64,000 nt of DNA from Clavelina lepadiformis (lineage: Eukaryota; Chordata; Ascidiacea; Aplousobranchia; Clavelinidae): the NCBI RefSeq assembly GCF_947623445.1, contig NC_135245.1:3913501-3977500 (forward strand), in the 5' to 3' direction. Below the pieces are notes generated by a model. It saw only the letters and a list, made by a program, of their open reading frames with translations. It was not told the DNA's origin and ran no database searches. How positions within the stretch are numbered: the first letter of the stretch is position 1; the number at the start of each line of letters is the position of its first letter. Positions 28,889 to 41,275 of this stretch are shown here, piece by piece. Position numbers and translations under genes: made by a program.

Positions 28889-29967
28889 GGGATCACGTGA
28901 ATTAACCGTGAACAAATTAACCGGCGACAATTGGTCGTGATCAACTGACCGGCAACAAATTGGCCGGCGACCCAAATCAACCGCGACCCAAATCAACCGC
29001 TATGCATTTTAACCGTACAATTGTATAAAATAGGTAGTCGTTCAGTGTGCATGGTGGATGGTGTTTGACTATCATGACCTCACAGTAAGTGGTTGCTTTT
29101 TTCATTTAAATCAAAATGTCAGGAAGCACATGCAGCAAATCGGACTTCAAAGAAGGAGGAGGAAGTTGAAGACTTTAGAGGAAGTTGTGCCTGATGAAAT
29201 GCTTCCGCTTCTCGACTACTTTGAGCGTACTTACATCGGGCGTCGCTTTCGGACTCGCCGACGAGACCCGCCATATTCACATGACTTCTGGAACGTCTAT
29301 GTTCGGGTGTTAAATGGCGACGCCAGAACCAACAACAAAGTTGAAGGTCACCACAATCTAATAAACAAAATGTTATCAATGCAACACCCAACCATTTGGA
29401 AATTTATAGAAGCTTTGAGGAATTTGCAGAACATAAACAAAAACAAGATTGAGGCGCTCTGTGCCCAAGGGCCTCCTGCCAAAAGGAGAACATACAAGGA
29501 TCTGGATGCGCGACTTAAAACCATCGTTGAAGATTTTGCAAACCGTAACATATTAGATTTTCTCAGAGGCATCGCCTACAACCTACGATTTGTGCAATAA
29601 ACTTCCTTATTTGTCAAATAACAGTTTGTGTAAATTTTAGTGCCCTTATTATGTAGTGTCATATGTGTTTTGCAGCGAGGTTGTTTAAATGTATTACTCG
29701 TATTTCCGGAAGTCTTTTTGTTTATTTAAATAAATGTTTTAATTTGTATTGAAATAAAAATAAATTTTGTTAAAAAAAGTAAATAAATACAAACAAATAT
29801 CTACTTTAAATATAATATACTACCATCAACTTAAACACAATAATTCAGCCCTTGCACGGTCAATTTACCTCCCGGTCAATTTTGATTCCGGTCAGTTTAC
29901 GTCACGGTCAGTTGTCCCCGGTTAGTTTGTTCGCGGTCAATCGCACACGGTTAATTGTCATGGAACC
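28889..29967 (+). mobile_element. Internally deleted Mutator-like (MULE) element
   Basis: Identical 9-bp target duplications, ATATTTTTC, flank it at 28880-28888 and 29968-29976. The ends are GGGATCACGTGAATTAACCG and the inverse of GGTTCCATGACAATTAACCG. Both subterminal regions are made of repeated ACCG/CGGT units such as AATTAACCGGCGAC. A 9-bp duplication plus the transposase fragment assigns it to MULE. At 1079 bp it lacks the N-terminal two thirds of a transposase, so it is non-autonomous. Confidence 0.92.
29058..29600 (+). pseudogene. C-terminal fragment of a MULE transposase
   Basis: The 180-codon open frame includes GCFFHLNQNVRKHMQQIGL, the C/H motif that follows the second catalytic Asp in MULE transposases. 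It also includes GDARTNNKVEGHHNLINKML, the block with the catalytic Glu. The two catalytic Asp residues and the DNA-binding N-terminus are missing. The frame is undisturbed, so the internal deletion, not point decay, inactivated it. Confidence 0.88.
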
Positions 29968-29976
29968 ATATTTTTC

Positions 29977-31008
29977 TATGACGTATTGCATCGGTGTCCA
30001 TTTTTAATTGGTTATGACACTTACAAGTATATACGTTTTATGAACTAATGAATAATGGTAAAAATTCTTTTGGTTTTGGGACATTCAGGATTTTGCTGTT
30101 TCTGTTTTAAAAACATCCAATAAACGATCTGCATGGATTTCTTTTAATACGTAATTGAAGTGTGGCTACAATTGGAATATAAGAAATTTGGACATTTATT
30201 TATTCGCTATAAGAGATTACTGGACTTTTCCTATAGCGAGAGTTCGTTCAAGTTATTACTGCAATAAAACAACCTCGTAGGTTCGGCATAATTTTTTTTT
30301 GTTTACATTTGATTAAAATTCATTTTCACAGTTTAAAATAGTATGGTATGACAATCTTTATCCCATGTCTTTGCACGGCTTAAACCCGGCGATAACTCCT
30401 CATCGCTCGAGCCCCCGTTACCAGCCTCTGTACAACTTCCAGTTGTCACACACGTTTTTTATTCGTTTTCATGATTTTTCTATTTGTATTGGTCGAATCT
30501 GGAACGGTCTACCAGATCCACTGAACAGGAGCAAGTCGTTAATGCCTTGCCAAAAGGTATTAGGCTAAACCGATAGCGATATGGGTAATAAATAATGAAA
30601 ACGAGTCTCATTGCTGCCAGGCCAGCACTGGAACCACTCGGCGACAAATATAGAAATATAAAAGGGTTACAATTATAACCTAATGTGTTCAAACGAAGTT
30701 ACCTGATATATTTTATTCGTTTGTTGCTTTGGAAATTGTGCGTTTTTGTAATTTAAGCTTAAAATTGCTTTCATTGTGTTGGCTTATCACACTACCGAGA
30801 AAAGTGAGAACTGTTTCACAAGTCATAATCTGTATTTTAGGAGTGAGAGAAGTTTTTGCACATTCGGCAATGATTCCTCATCGCTACGTTAGCCAGTAGT
30901 CTACTACTGCATTGTATGAAATACATTTATGGGACCAATACATTACCTTAACGCAGGTTACAGTAAACCACTTTAAAAACCTAATGTAAAATTTGTTGAT
31001 GGGAACTT
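29977..31008. other. Spacer with a LINE scrap
   Basis: Apart from the LINE fragment at 30365-30565 I see no gene. A minus-strand frame at 30480-30692 is the shadow of that fragment. Confidence 0.5.
30365..30565 (+). mobile_element. 3' fragment of a non-LTR retrotransposon (LINE)
   Basis: The frame contains SICIGRIWNGLPDPLNRSKS. This resembles the motif (R..WN.LP......S...F) at the C-terminal end of jockey/CR1-type reverse transcriptase ORFs. It is a 5'-truncated remnant of about 65 codons. Confidence 0.55.
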
Positions 31009-31014
31009 TTTATT
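31009..31014 (-). promoter_or_regulatory. Polyadenylation signal AATAAA for DDX20
   Basis: TTTATT on the plus strand, about 60 nt past the DDX20 stop codon. Confidence 0.75.
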
Positions 31015-31075
31015 GTAAAACACAGTGAATCCACACGATTGTTCAGTTCCACATATGTTGCTGCAGTTGAAAATG

Positions 31076-34000
31076 TTAACTATTGTAGACTTGATAGCGA
31101 GCATGTTGTAAAGCCCAATGGTATAAATTGGATGAAAAGGTGGCTTCATTATAACTGGGTGAAGCCCATGGGTAAAACGAAGGTGGGGCGAAAGAAGGAA
31201 ATGATGGGTACGTGAGTGGAGCAGGCATGGGGTATGGGGACGGGTAGTAAGGTGCGTAATGGGGTGGATATGGGCAATGAGGCGGAAACCAAAGATGTGG
31301 TGCAAAAGGAGGCAGTTGAGTTTCGTTCTTGCATTCATCACTGTCGACCATTGAGTTATCTGATGATGTTGATTCCTCCTCGTATGAACTACTCCTCTCT
31401 TCATCAACATCATTAGAATCCGTACCTAATTCTTCACTTTCCTCACTCTCAACTTCGTTTTGCTCCATTTGAAACTCAAAACCAACCCCTTTTTTCTTTA
31501 CAGGTTGGGGGACACGTGATGAAGGATACGGATGAACGTCAGATGAAGATTTACGTCTTTCAAAATCCCTTATGAAAATATTTTCAACCGGTTTATTATC
31601 GCAATTATCCATGGAAAATTTTTCAGTTTGAATCAAGGTGTTGCTTTCCATTGTGATTGGAATTTTCTGCTCCACATTAGTCACCCAATGCTTAACTTGT
31701 TTTAATCCAGCAGCAGCTGACATAGGGTACTTTTTACTTAGAGCATTTACAACTTTGGTACCTTGAGCAGACTTTTGGGTTTTGCTTGAGGAAGCAGTCA
31801 GTTTTTCATTAGTTATGTCACTATTTTGCCTAACATTTGTCACGGAACCAGCCAAGCCAGTTATATGTGATGAGTCGTCCAATTTTTGGAAATTTTTATC
31901 TGTATCTGTAGATTCTGGCAGAATACTTGTCTCCTGGCAAATAGTTTTATTGCTTTTTGTTGCTTCCGACTTTGCTGCAATGTTCAGCTGTTCCATTTGT
32001 TTATTGAGTTCACTTTTGGCGTTTTCAAAATACTTGTCAGCTGAGACTTTTGCAAATGTAGGAGCATCAGAAAATTTACCTGTGCGAACATGGAAATCAA
32101 AATCAGCCTTCAGTTCTTCGTAATTCATGAACAAGTAGTGGATATTTTTGCGTAGTCCTTGACTTTGGATCTGAAGTTCCATAAGGCTTGGCACCAGCGG
32201 AATTTCAGATGAAGTGGTCCCAGACGAATGAGATGAACTGGTTTGGTTTTTATCCAAAGCAGACATACTTTCAATGGGAACCTTGCTCACAGTTTCCTCA
32301 AAATTCACATTTGGAGGAAAGCATTTTTGTAACGGTTCAGTCGTCGAACTTGCTCCAACATTTTCGTCAGAACAAAGCGGGATGTCAGGTGAGGCATTTA
32401 GTTCAGCATCTTTATTATCATCTATTGAATGCATATCATTGGGCAATAATGACGAACTGTTGTTATCTGAAGTCAAAAAGTGCTGATTTAAAGATCCATC
32501 CTTATCCAGTTGGTCCCAGGATTCAGTACGGATTTTCACACCCACAGATGTACTTCCGTTGGTCGAGGCACATGTGTCAAAGGACTGTTCTTTTTCACTC
32601 ACACGATCACCAGAAAGATTTGTGGTTAAATCACTGGGAACCTGAAAAGGAAATAAGCCTTGATTAAATAAAAAAAAATTAACTGACACAAGCTACCCTA
32701 CACAATATGTTCGAGCCCACAGTGCTTATCAAAAAAATGTATACTTAACATTTATCAGTATAAGAACATATCAAAATAAACTAAAGTTTAAAAAAATTCA
32801 TTGGCAGCTATCTGAAGTTTGTAGCAGACTGACCATGGCCATTCCAAGCATCCAAATATGTATTTTTCCATTTTAGGTCAAAATTTAAAAAAAATCTCAA
32901 GTCATTAACTCCTCGTGCTCTAATTTAACTATTATTAACTATTGCTAACTATTTTATGTTACAAAATACAACTAAATACCTGCAATGCTGGCATAGTCTT
33001 CAACTCTTTAAGGGTTCTGACGTCATGAAGTGCAGATATTGAAGCGTTACATTTTGCTGCTATAGAGTGAAGCTTGACTTCTTCTGCTCCAGGACCTACT
33101 ACAGACACCGCAATGCCACGTGACCCAAACCTAGAATAATGAAATATGAAACATTTCCAAATGTTAGTTCATAAGTTAAACTAAATTAGTAATAGTATAT
33201 CGAGTTAATGTATGGGACATACCTGCCAGCTCTTCCAATTCTGTGCATGTAAGTTTCCCAGTCATTTGGAATGTCCATATTGATAACCATGTCCACATTT
33301 TGGGCATCAATCCCACGTGAAGTCAAATCAGTTGATATAAGCACTCTTTAAAGTTAACAACAATGAAGCATTAGTTAATTGAAAATGTTGCTCAATCTGG
33401 TTTTGGGGTTTATGCAGTGGTAATATGATGTCAGTAATTGAGCGAAGACAAAGCATTCGAAATAAAAATACCAACCTGCACTTAAACTGTTTAAGTTTAC
33501 CGATAGCTTCAATACGCTGTGATTGATCCAAGGTACTAGAAATAAAAGTGCTCGGCCAGCCGGCATGATTCAACGCATTGCATATTGTCTCGGCACTAAA
33601 GTAAATGAAGCAAAAGAGCTTAAAAATCAAATACATAGGTTTGTGTGGAATTTGGTAAAACTCATTGTAAGTTTAGTAGTTTACCTACCGAGAGTGATAA
33701 TTAGAAAATATGAGCGCTTGCTGAAAGGAAACACTGCTTAAAATGTCAATGACGTGTTGTGTTTTTTCTTCAAACATGATATAGGGAAGGCTACAAGGTT
33801 TAGTCACCAGGTAAAACTGTTTTAAACCTGCAATGAAAAAAACTAGCATCATACATTTTTTTTATAAGCGTATTAAGTTTGACGACAGAGACTGAGTTAC
33901 GTTTAGCAATGTACCAGTTACGCCTAACCTAACATGCTCAATTTATCGAATGTATAACAAAAATAAGGATGGGTAAAAATGAAGAAAGCAACAATATTAA

Positions 34001-35625
34001 ATAAATTAGTTATCAGCAGGGTTGTAAAAATAATGGCTGACAGATATTTGCATGAATTGAGACACCTGCTAGTGTGTGTGTGAATAAATTTTGGCTGGCT
34101 ATTACGCTTGGCATATGATTATATTTTCAGAAAAACAGGCTGTGTATAATGTAAATGCTTGTAAACGTTATGCTTTTAAAAACAAGTAGTTTAGTTTGTC
34201 ATAAACTTGTTTCACAGCTGTCCAGCTATGTTTTTATTAGTAGCAATATAAAACCGAAGTTTAAATTGAGTACCTAATAATGAGGGCTGTGAAGGATCAA
34301 GACGGACAAAAGTTGGTTCTCTCATGTACCTTGTCAAAAACTCTGCCAAGAGCTCAGGATACGTGGCAGATAATGCAATCATTTGTTTGTTTGCAGGCAA
34401 TGATGAAAAAATCCAGCTGAAATTATATGACAACACTTCTAGTTACAATAAGTTACATGCTTAGCAACATCCTGGATATATGAATTACAGATATACAACA
34501 CGACAAATAAACGCGGAAAATAATTACTTGATTTGTGATTGAAAACTTCCTTCCTCAACTAGTTTATCTGCTTCATCCAGAACAAAAAGTCTAACATTTG
34601 TGGTGACGAACACACCAAGGTCAATGAGTTGCATTAGTCGGCCTACAAGAAAAGTGTTTACATCTTTTAAAAAACAACCAAACTTTGTCATGCAGAAGTA
34701 AATAGTATAAATTCAAGACAAATAATGGCCTTTACCAGGAGACCCAATAGCGATGTGACATCTCTTTGCTTTGATCTTATCTTCACTCAGTTTAGTACCA
34801 CCAATAAAAACTTGGACACTCAGCCCTTCAATGTCTTGGCCGATCGATGAAATTACACCATGGATTTGCAGAGCAATTTCTCTTGTAGGTGCTAATATCA
34901 ACACCTTTAAGAGATATTGAGTTATAAAGACGTCCAAAGAGGTCTACACAAGCCACCTAAGCCGAGTCAAACACACCCGTCACACATCTACATAACCACA
35001 AATGACAAGTAAACAATATGGGGACTTAACACCTCATATTGCAAACTATTTATCTTTTAAAGTCAGACGTTCGTAATTTCCAAGATTTTACCTGAAGCAA
35101 GGGTGATCCTGTTTCAGTGTTTTCTAAAGCAATTACAGAGAAAACACAAGTTTTTCCTGTTCCTGATTTGGCTTGTACAACCAAATCTGCACAATACAAT
35201 TGTGTATATTCGTATCATGTCAAATATTTTCAAATCTTCTGGTAATGTTCATTTTGATTTGATTAAACGATCAAATGTATATCAACATAAATATGTATTT
35301 AGTATGTTAACTGAATGATTATGGCCAATATAATTAGTAAGTATTATTATTAACCAAGTGATCATTATCATTCAACATTTACATTCGACTGAGAAATATA
35401 GTTTTGCAACCAACAAAGTAACGCACCAAGTCCACATCTTCCCAACGGAATAGCTTTCAGCTGAATAGGAGATGGTTTGTAAAATCCAGATTTTGTTAAG
35501 CCGGACAGCACATTGTCAGAAAGAAGAAGTTCGGAAAAAGTAACATTTTCGGAAATTCGCACGTCATCAGTTCGTTCTTTGGTTTGAAATGAGTGAGCAA
35601 TCTGATCATTATTATTATTCCACAT
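31076..35625 (-). CDS. DDX20: DEAD-box helicase DDX20 (Gemin3), ten exons
   Basis: Exons: 35427-35625, 35092-35186, 34736-34904, 34528-34642, 34274-34416, 33689-33827, 33476-33595, 33223-33345, 32980-33130, 31076-32641. All have GT/AG borders and matching phases, giving 939 aa. DDX20 is the helicase of the SMN complex that assembles spliceosomal snRNPs. The motifs occur in order: Q motif [20 protein letters not shown]; motif I AKSGTGKT; Ia APTREIA; GG VFIGGT; Ib [57 protein letters not shown] in the Q region is typical of DDX20. The last exon is a long Ser/acidic tail. It contains a conserved helical block ([20 protein letters not shown]) and a Pro/Tyr-rich C-terminus. Human DDX20 is 824 aa; the extra length lies in the tail. 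Confidence 0.96.
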
Positions 35626-36467
35626 CGTTATGATAACTAGTGACGAATCTACTTAAACTTATGGCACAGTAGTAATTATCAACTTTTGTTAACTCACAGT
35701 CTTAGAATAAGCAATGATAACATAAGAATAAACACAATAACTAGATATACTTTGAAGACTGTTCAACTATTTAGTATAGACAAAGTGAAATTTCAAATCT
35801 CTGAATATCAGAGTCAAACTATTGATATTTGATGGCATACCATTATTGTTATAGTGCCCTTCGGTATGGCATAAACCAGTGTTTAACAATTGGGGTGCAG
35901 CAAGATTTTAAACAAAATAAGGGATTTGCCGCGTAATCTTTTACAATAAGAAATAGACATTTTCCCAAGTTACCGCCGCTATCTTTGTTGGATGGCAAGA
36001 TTTTTTCAATTGCTTATGCTTAACAATGGAAATTGTCGATTCACTTCAAATCTTTTTTTAATTTACATGCATTTCATATACATCAGAATGCAAAGATTTT
36101 ATGAAGAACTTATATGAGAAGCATATGAATTTATTTAAGGAATAAAGGAATAATGTTGCTAAGTTTTTAATTTACAGCACTTTCAATCTTTCGCATTGGC
36201 TTTGTTCGATATGAGGTCACGCTATGCGGGACTTCATCGTAGCATGTGACAAAAAATGTTTAAGACCAGGTTGGAAAATCTGCTATTTTTGGGTGAGAAA
36301 TCTCTCGCGCAATAAGATGAAGATATAACCATTATCAGTGCAAAATGCTCAGAAAAATTATGCATCTGCACGTAATGCACAGAAAAAGCTTTTCCGCACA
36401 ACTTTGTTAATTTTTGAAGAAACAAAATAGCCTATCCACAAACAGATTACCAGTGTAGTGGCAAAAC
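35626..36467. other. DDX20 upstream flank
   Basis: Presumed promoter region of DDX20. A weak 63-codon minus-strand frame at 36234-36425 has no support. Confidence 0.5.
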
Positions 36468-36519
36468 ATGTCCTCCTATTGTTACATCATAGATTTCATA
36501 AATCTCAAAAGGGTTTTAA

Positions 36520-36662
36520 CTCAGCTGAAAGTGAGTGGTAGCCTGACTGGTCCAGTTGGCCGAGTAGCAGCTAAAGCAATTGACCAAGTTGGAATACTGA
36601 ACACTTTGTTCTCCATTACTTCTGAAGGTCGAGTTCTTCGCAAGTTTTTTCCAACAAGATAG
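36520..36662 (+). CDS. Possible terminal exon of an unidentified gene
   Basis: After an acceptor-like gttttaactcag the frame reads LKVSGSLTGPVGRVAAKAID and continues to FFPTR-stop. Codon use looks coding-like and the frame is 47 codons. No upstream exon was found in 35.6-36.5 kb, and the opposite strand is also open, so this may be a decayed fragment. I do not recognise it. Confidence 0.3.
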
Positions 36663-38739
36663 GAGTTGTGATGTGTTTAACTATGGTTAACCACTGAGTA
36701 AAGTATACATGTTTGTGTGCTATTACATTTTGTTCATTTATATTGGTTTGTTTGGCTGGTGAGTGCAAGCTCGATCGCTTATGCAGTTATTGCTTACGCA
36801 GATGTTATCCAAACTTTTCATTTTAGTTACCATTTGGTTTAATACTCACTATGCTAGAGTTTAATATTACAACTGCGCTTGCGCCCGTTTTGTGCTGATT
36901 CAAAAAAATAATCAGAATGATATTTATGACGCCTTGATTAACTGGTATTTTTTCCGAATAAACTGCGTCAGAAACATCGGCAGCTTCATTTTGATACTAT
37001 GGTATGAACAGCCCAGATTTTTAAATTTTTTTCCTGACAAGAGTTGTAGAGCTTTATTACAATATACCACAAGCAGCAAAAAATTTTTCATCATTTGATA
37101 CATGCATCCAGTGACTTCTTAAATTGCCATTTACCATACTGTTTTTTCCTACTTCAGTGACAAAAAACAGAATAGGTGTTTATGCCACTTCACCGGCCGC
37201 GCCTGATACTGTAGCAGAAAATTACCAATTTTGTTCAAGTTAACTGACTAGCCGTTCACTGCAGTTGTTTTTTTCAAATTCGATAATCAGCGGAGTAGGA
37301 AGATACAGTAAACGCGGATTATCCTGTACCAGCCAGCCGAAATTAAACGCATAATTAATTTTATTGCTCCGCACACTTAGGCTAGCAAACTTTCCAATCT
37401 GGTCAACAAGGAGATCATCTGAGAAGGAGCAAGTGAATAAGACTAGCTTAGGGTTATTGGCGTTGAAATTTAGAAGCAAGTTACGATTTTAGTTATACAA
37501 AGTTACAAACACTCTGTATGCCTAATTTCCGCCGCTGCAATGTGCTAGGCAATGCAAGACCATGCTTCTTTTCTTAGGCTCTTCCTCCAACCAAACAGGT
37601 AAACAACTGCACTCAAGTCACGACGCCGACAGAGCAAACCCCAAGGGGCTTCCCCAAATGCATTATGATTTGGCAGGTATATTGGTTTGGTATAAAAATC
37701 TTCAGTCTTTACCTTCGACTAATCAATGATACTTTATACACGTATATAGTATCACGGTTTAGATCGTAGAGTGAGTAAATAAAAGTGCATTATGTCTCTA
37801 TGGCTACAGTGGAAAAATTTTTTGCATCACGTAAGTGGTCGCAGACCCAATGAATAATATAATTAATTAATAACTTGTGCTAATGAAAAATCTGGAACAT
37901 TACAACACAACATCTTTCACTTCTTGTCAACTTTTAAAGTATTCTTACACTATTAAGAACAAGAGAAGACATAAAGAAAAGAGCTTAGTGGGTATAGTAA
38001 GCATATTTATGTGCCTGTGATTAGTTGATCTTGTGACGATTACGTCACGAGTCACGAGTTGTTTTCGAGATGTTTGGAATTTAATTTGGGTCTTGTAATT
38101 CAGTTGTTTACCAGACTTGAGTTTTCCTTAATGACGTCAGATAAATTTCCTCGATTGAACTAGTGTGCCACATATATATACTGTTGTAATGTTTACGATC
38201 TTCCCTTTCCCTTTTACCGTTTCACGTGTTACTGAGCGCGATGTAACATTCAGCAAGATTTGCCCGAAGGCAAAAGCCTTTGTGTTATAATAAATAAAAT
38301 GAGACCTTTATAATTTAGTAATTTGTATAGACAGAATTAAGCAACTAACAGCATAGTCACGCCGTCTGAGAAATGAGAACTCAAACATCGAAGCAGAAGT
38401 AAAACAAGTTATCAACCATCAATCGTCCTCGCTCATATTCAAACAATAACCGCCAACATATGCGGTCTTTATGACAGATGAGTTTATTGTGTAATACTTC
38501 ACACAAGTAGTGCACAAACGCATTTCTTTGTCATAATCTCGTCTTTTAGTCATACTTACCCTGTTTTGTTTGCCATAACAAATATACTGTCGGGAAGTTG
38601 AAACAATCTTTTTATTTAACAGGTTTTTGTTAACTAAAGTCTTCAAGAGGCGTGTGGTTATCAGGCAACACTACTCTGTTGTCTCAACGAATATACTCAA
38701 CAAAGTAGAACCTGTATTGGAGGTAACCTATCCTGCTAT
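36663..38739. other. Intergenic, no supported gene
   Basis: A 79-codon minus-strand frame (37240-37479) and a 75-codon one (38419-38646) are open. They lack convincing splice partners or domains. Confidence 0.45.
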
Positions 38740-38841
38740 TCAAAACAAACACAGCCGTCTGTGGCGGTTGAGTTGAGCTTCAACTAAGACAGCAAAGGAA
38801 ATTACGTAAAACAACAATGACAACGAAAATCGGAGTTGCAT
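38740..38841 (-). CDS. Possible 33-aa secreted peptide or signal-peptide exon
   Basis: The frame MQLRFSLSLLFYVISFAVLV is a strong signal peptide. It is followed by EA and QLNRHRRLCLF-stop. Cleavage after VEA would expose an N-terminal Gln (possible pyroglutamate). It is either a very short precursor or exon 1 of a longer gene read past its donor. A potential downstream exon on the same strand near 38545-38600 (YICYGKQNR before GTAAGT) could be its partner. I do not recognise it. Confidence 0.3.
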   Translation of the reverse strand: MQLRFSLSLLFYVISFAVLVEAQLNRHRRLCLF

Positions 38842-40078
38842 TTTAACCTTTCTGTGAGTCTGTGTGGAGCGTGGGTGTGTAGCGCACAAGTTAAACAATC
38901 TGTTTTGTTGCTGACACCGGTCTCTGTTTTCAATCGGAGAGTATGTGGGCAAGTTAACTTCTTGTTTCCATACTTCAGAGAAAAGTTAAACTCGTAATTT
39001 TTTACATCCAGTTGAGTGTTGAAGTGTAATGGGTTACAAAGACGGATAAAAGGGTGAAGACAACAAATGTTTTAACGATTGTCTACATAACAACAGTTTG
39101 GTGGCTGTGCTATTTCACCAGCAAATCTCCGGTAAACAGTTGATAAAAAATAAAAATGACCGGAGCATAAAAATTGAGACATCGTCAGCTGCGCTGGGTT
39201 TGCGGGTGTCTCCAGTGTGGCGTACCTCACGTTGTGATACGCTATTTCTGCCGTTAATAAAGCTCGGTTGAGCTGTAAAACTCCGTTGCCAACTGACTGC
39301 TCAGAAGAGGCTGCACCCCAACATCACCGAAGAGTTAACATTAGAATTCATTTAGGACAAATACCTTCACAACGAAAGGCGTGGTTAATCAAGCTTAACT
39401 GAGGCAGTAAGCAGCACGTGCGCTCGTCACAAGAAGCTGTGACCAATTGAATGATTGACCAATCTTACGCAGTCACTGCACAAAACACTGAAATCGCTGT
39501 AGCGACAAGTAATAAACAACACACAATAAAAATTTTAAAGCCACGTGAAGCGTAGCCGCCACAGTATACTTGTATTTTTAAGTCTTTTGAGATACGTCAG
39601 TAGCTTTTTCTGAGTATTAGTGATGACATTATTAATGTGCACTGTTTTTGTTTCTGCGACAAACGAGGTCAATGACGACTATTAAGCTTAAGTTAAATAA
39701 AATAAATGAATGGGCTGGTGCAGTGTGTAAATTTGCTAGTCAAGTTAATTAAGTGTTTTATTTGTTCACTCAGTTATAAAAACCATTGCAATAACGAATT
39801 GAAACTAAAACACATTTCATCAATCACGAATAATGGCATAACCAGGAAAGGTTTATACTAAAATAATGTAAAAGGCTAACTGTAAAATAATCTAATGTGG
39901 CGTATGCATCATTTGTCAAATATGGCAATAAAATTGGTCCGTTTCGCTTGTATCTCAAGCATAACGAAATAGATATTAAAGTATGTAAAGTATTGATAAA
40001 CTATATCGCACAAAGTGTGTAATAACAAGGTAGAAAAGAAGCTTTCCATATAAAGCCACTTGAACAGTGGTCAACGAA
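38842..40078. other. Intergenic, no gene seen
   Basis: A GC-richer block at 39180-39330 contains an isolated AATAAAG but no open frame. Otherwise AT-rich. Confidence 0.5.
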
Positions 40079-40735
40079 TCAAATTTGAGCGATGGCTCCG
40101 ACATTTTGTATTCGGCGTGGCATACCAAGTGCAGCTTTAATGGAATGCTCCGCGAATGCCCTAGAAATTTCGCTGCGATTAAACGAGTTAGGCACGTTAG
40201 TAAATCTTGGGTTAGGTTGCGGCTGCATTGGGTTGGATGCGCTGCAAGGTATGGAACATCCATGAGGTACACTAGGTTTGCAGAAAGAGAAATTGACTGG
40301 GGAATGATCGGCAGCAACTACGAGCTTGACACGTTGCCGCGTATTGCATTCTATTATCTTTGCATTGACTGAGAGTTGTTGTGTAAAGATGGCACTTCTT
40401 GGTACTGGGACGAAAGGAGGCCTTATAGCACCAACTAGCGAAGGCTGGGGCAACACTAGGGGCAAAGGAGGTGGCGGTTTTGTGACATCAATTCCAGGGG
40501 GAAGTGTCATCAGAGGCATTGTGTAGCGTAATGCGTTGGAAATGGCCTGACTTGTGATAGAAGCTTTGCTGAGTTGATCTGGTTGCGAATTGTATTGATG
40601 TTCACTGCTCTGCACAATAGGACTTAAAGCTGTTTTCCTACTTCGTCTTTCTTTGCGTCGCTGACGTATGTAAGCGTAGGAGTGCAATGGTGGGTGTTCG
40701 CGGCGTTTACTTGTAAACTGTAACGTGATTAACAT
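40079..40735 (-). CDS. Proline-rich protein or terminal exon, unidentified
   Basis: Open for 218 codons from ATG 40735 to TGA. An Arg/Lys-rich start (SKRREHPP, RQRRKERRSRK) is followed by a Pro-rich segment (GIDVTKPPPPLPLVLPQPS). The end is NRSEISRAFAEHSIKAALGM plus a short tail. A good acceptor (atcacgttacag) lies 18 nt inside the frame in phase 0, so this may be the last exon of a longer gene rather than a single-exon one. The basic region could be a nuclear localisation signal. I see no named domain. Confidence 0.55.
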   Translation of the reverse strand: MLITLQFTSKRREHPPLHSYAYIRQRRKERRSRKTALSPIVQSSEHQYNSQPDQLSKASITSQAISNALRYTMPLMTLPPGIDVTKPPPPLPLVLPQPSLVGAIRPPFVPVPRSAIFTQQLSVNAKIIECNTRQRVKLVVAADHSPVNFSFCKPSVPHGCSIPCSASNPMQPQPNPRFTNVPNSFNRSEISRAFAEHSIKAALGMPRRIQNVGAIAQI

Positions 40736-40807
40736 GTAAAAATAAAACCTAATTTCTTTTCACGTTTAACTTGGCAAATGTCTTTTATGGTTTTAGTTAA
40801 AATAGCT

Positions 40808-41275
40808 TTACAATATCCAATCGAATTTTTCACGATACTCTAAAAACTTTCCAATTTTTCTAACCTTTACATTGAGTAGTTCTTCCATGGTATCAAATGG
40901 CAATATCTGGCAATACACTACCAAATTTCTTCCGCAACTGAAACCTAAATTTTGGTAGAAATTACCGTGTATAATAAATTGCAACGTAATAAAGAGCATT
41001 GTGAGAAAATTATGCTCGATCTTATAATGAAACGCATCGTTTGCTAAGCAACAAGCATAGAGTACCTTTGGCGAATAAGTTACCCCAAATGGAAATAAAG
41101 GACAAGTCAGTGTTCTCGGAATACAGTATAAAACAAATTGAAGGCAGTTATTAAGATAGTCAACATAAAGCAACTCTTCATAATCGAGGGAGTCCAAAAC
41201 TGTTTTGGTGGCGACCAGCGTCCACAACCCAACGAAACATTTATTATCTGCTTTAAGTTTATAAGCAACAAGCAT
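40808..41275 (-). CDS. Unidentified 155-aa open frame
   Basis: ATG to TAA uninterrupted for 155 codons in AT-rich DNA, with coding-like third positions. It starts MLVAYKLKADNKCFVGLWTL and ends KFLEYREKFDWIL. Two hydrophobic stretches (about residues 45-65 and 90-110) and eight Cys are visible, but no signal peptide. Its stop is only 72 nt before the ATG of the next minus-strand frame (40735), which could mean an operon or an exon/intron misreading. I do not recognise it; it could also be a relic of a mobile element. Confidence 0.45.
   Translation of the reverse strand: MLVAYKLKADNKCFVGLWTLVATKTVLDSLDYEELLYVDYLNNCLQFVLYCIPRTLTCPLFPFGVTYSPKVLYACCLANDAFHYKIEHNFLTMLFITLQFIIHGNFYQNLGFSCGRNLVVYCQILPFDTMEELLNVKVRKIGKFLEYREKFDWIL

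Noticed and set aside
37240-37479. 79-codon minus-strand frame
   Set aside because: No start or splice context that links it to another exon; no domain recognised.
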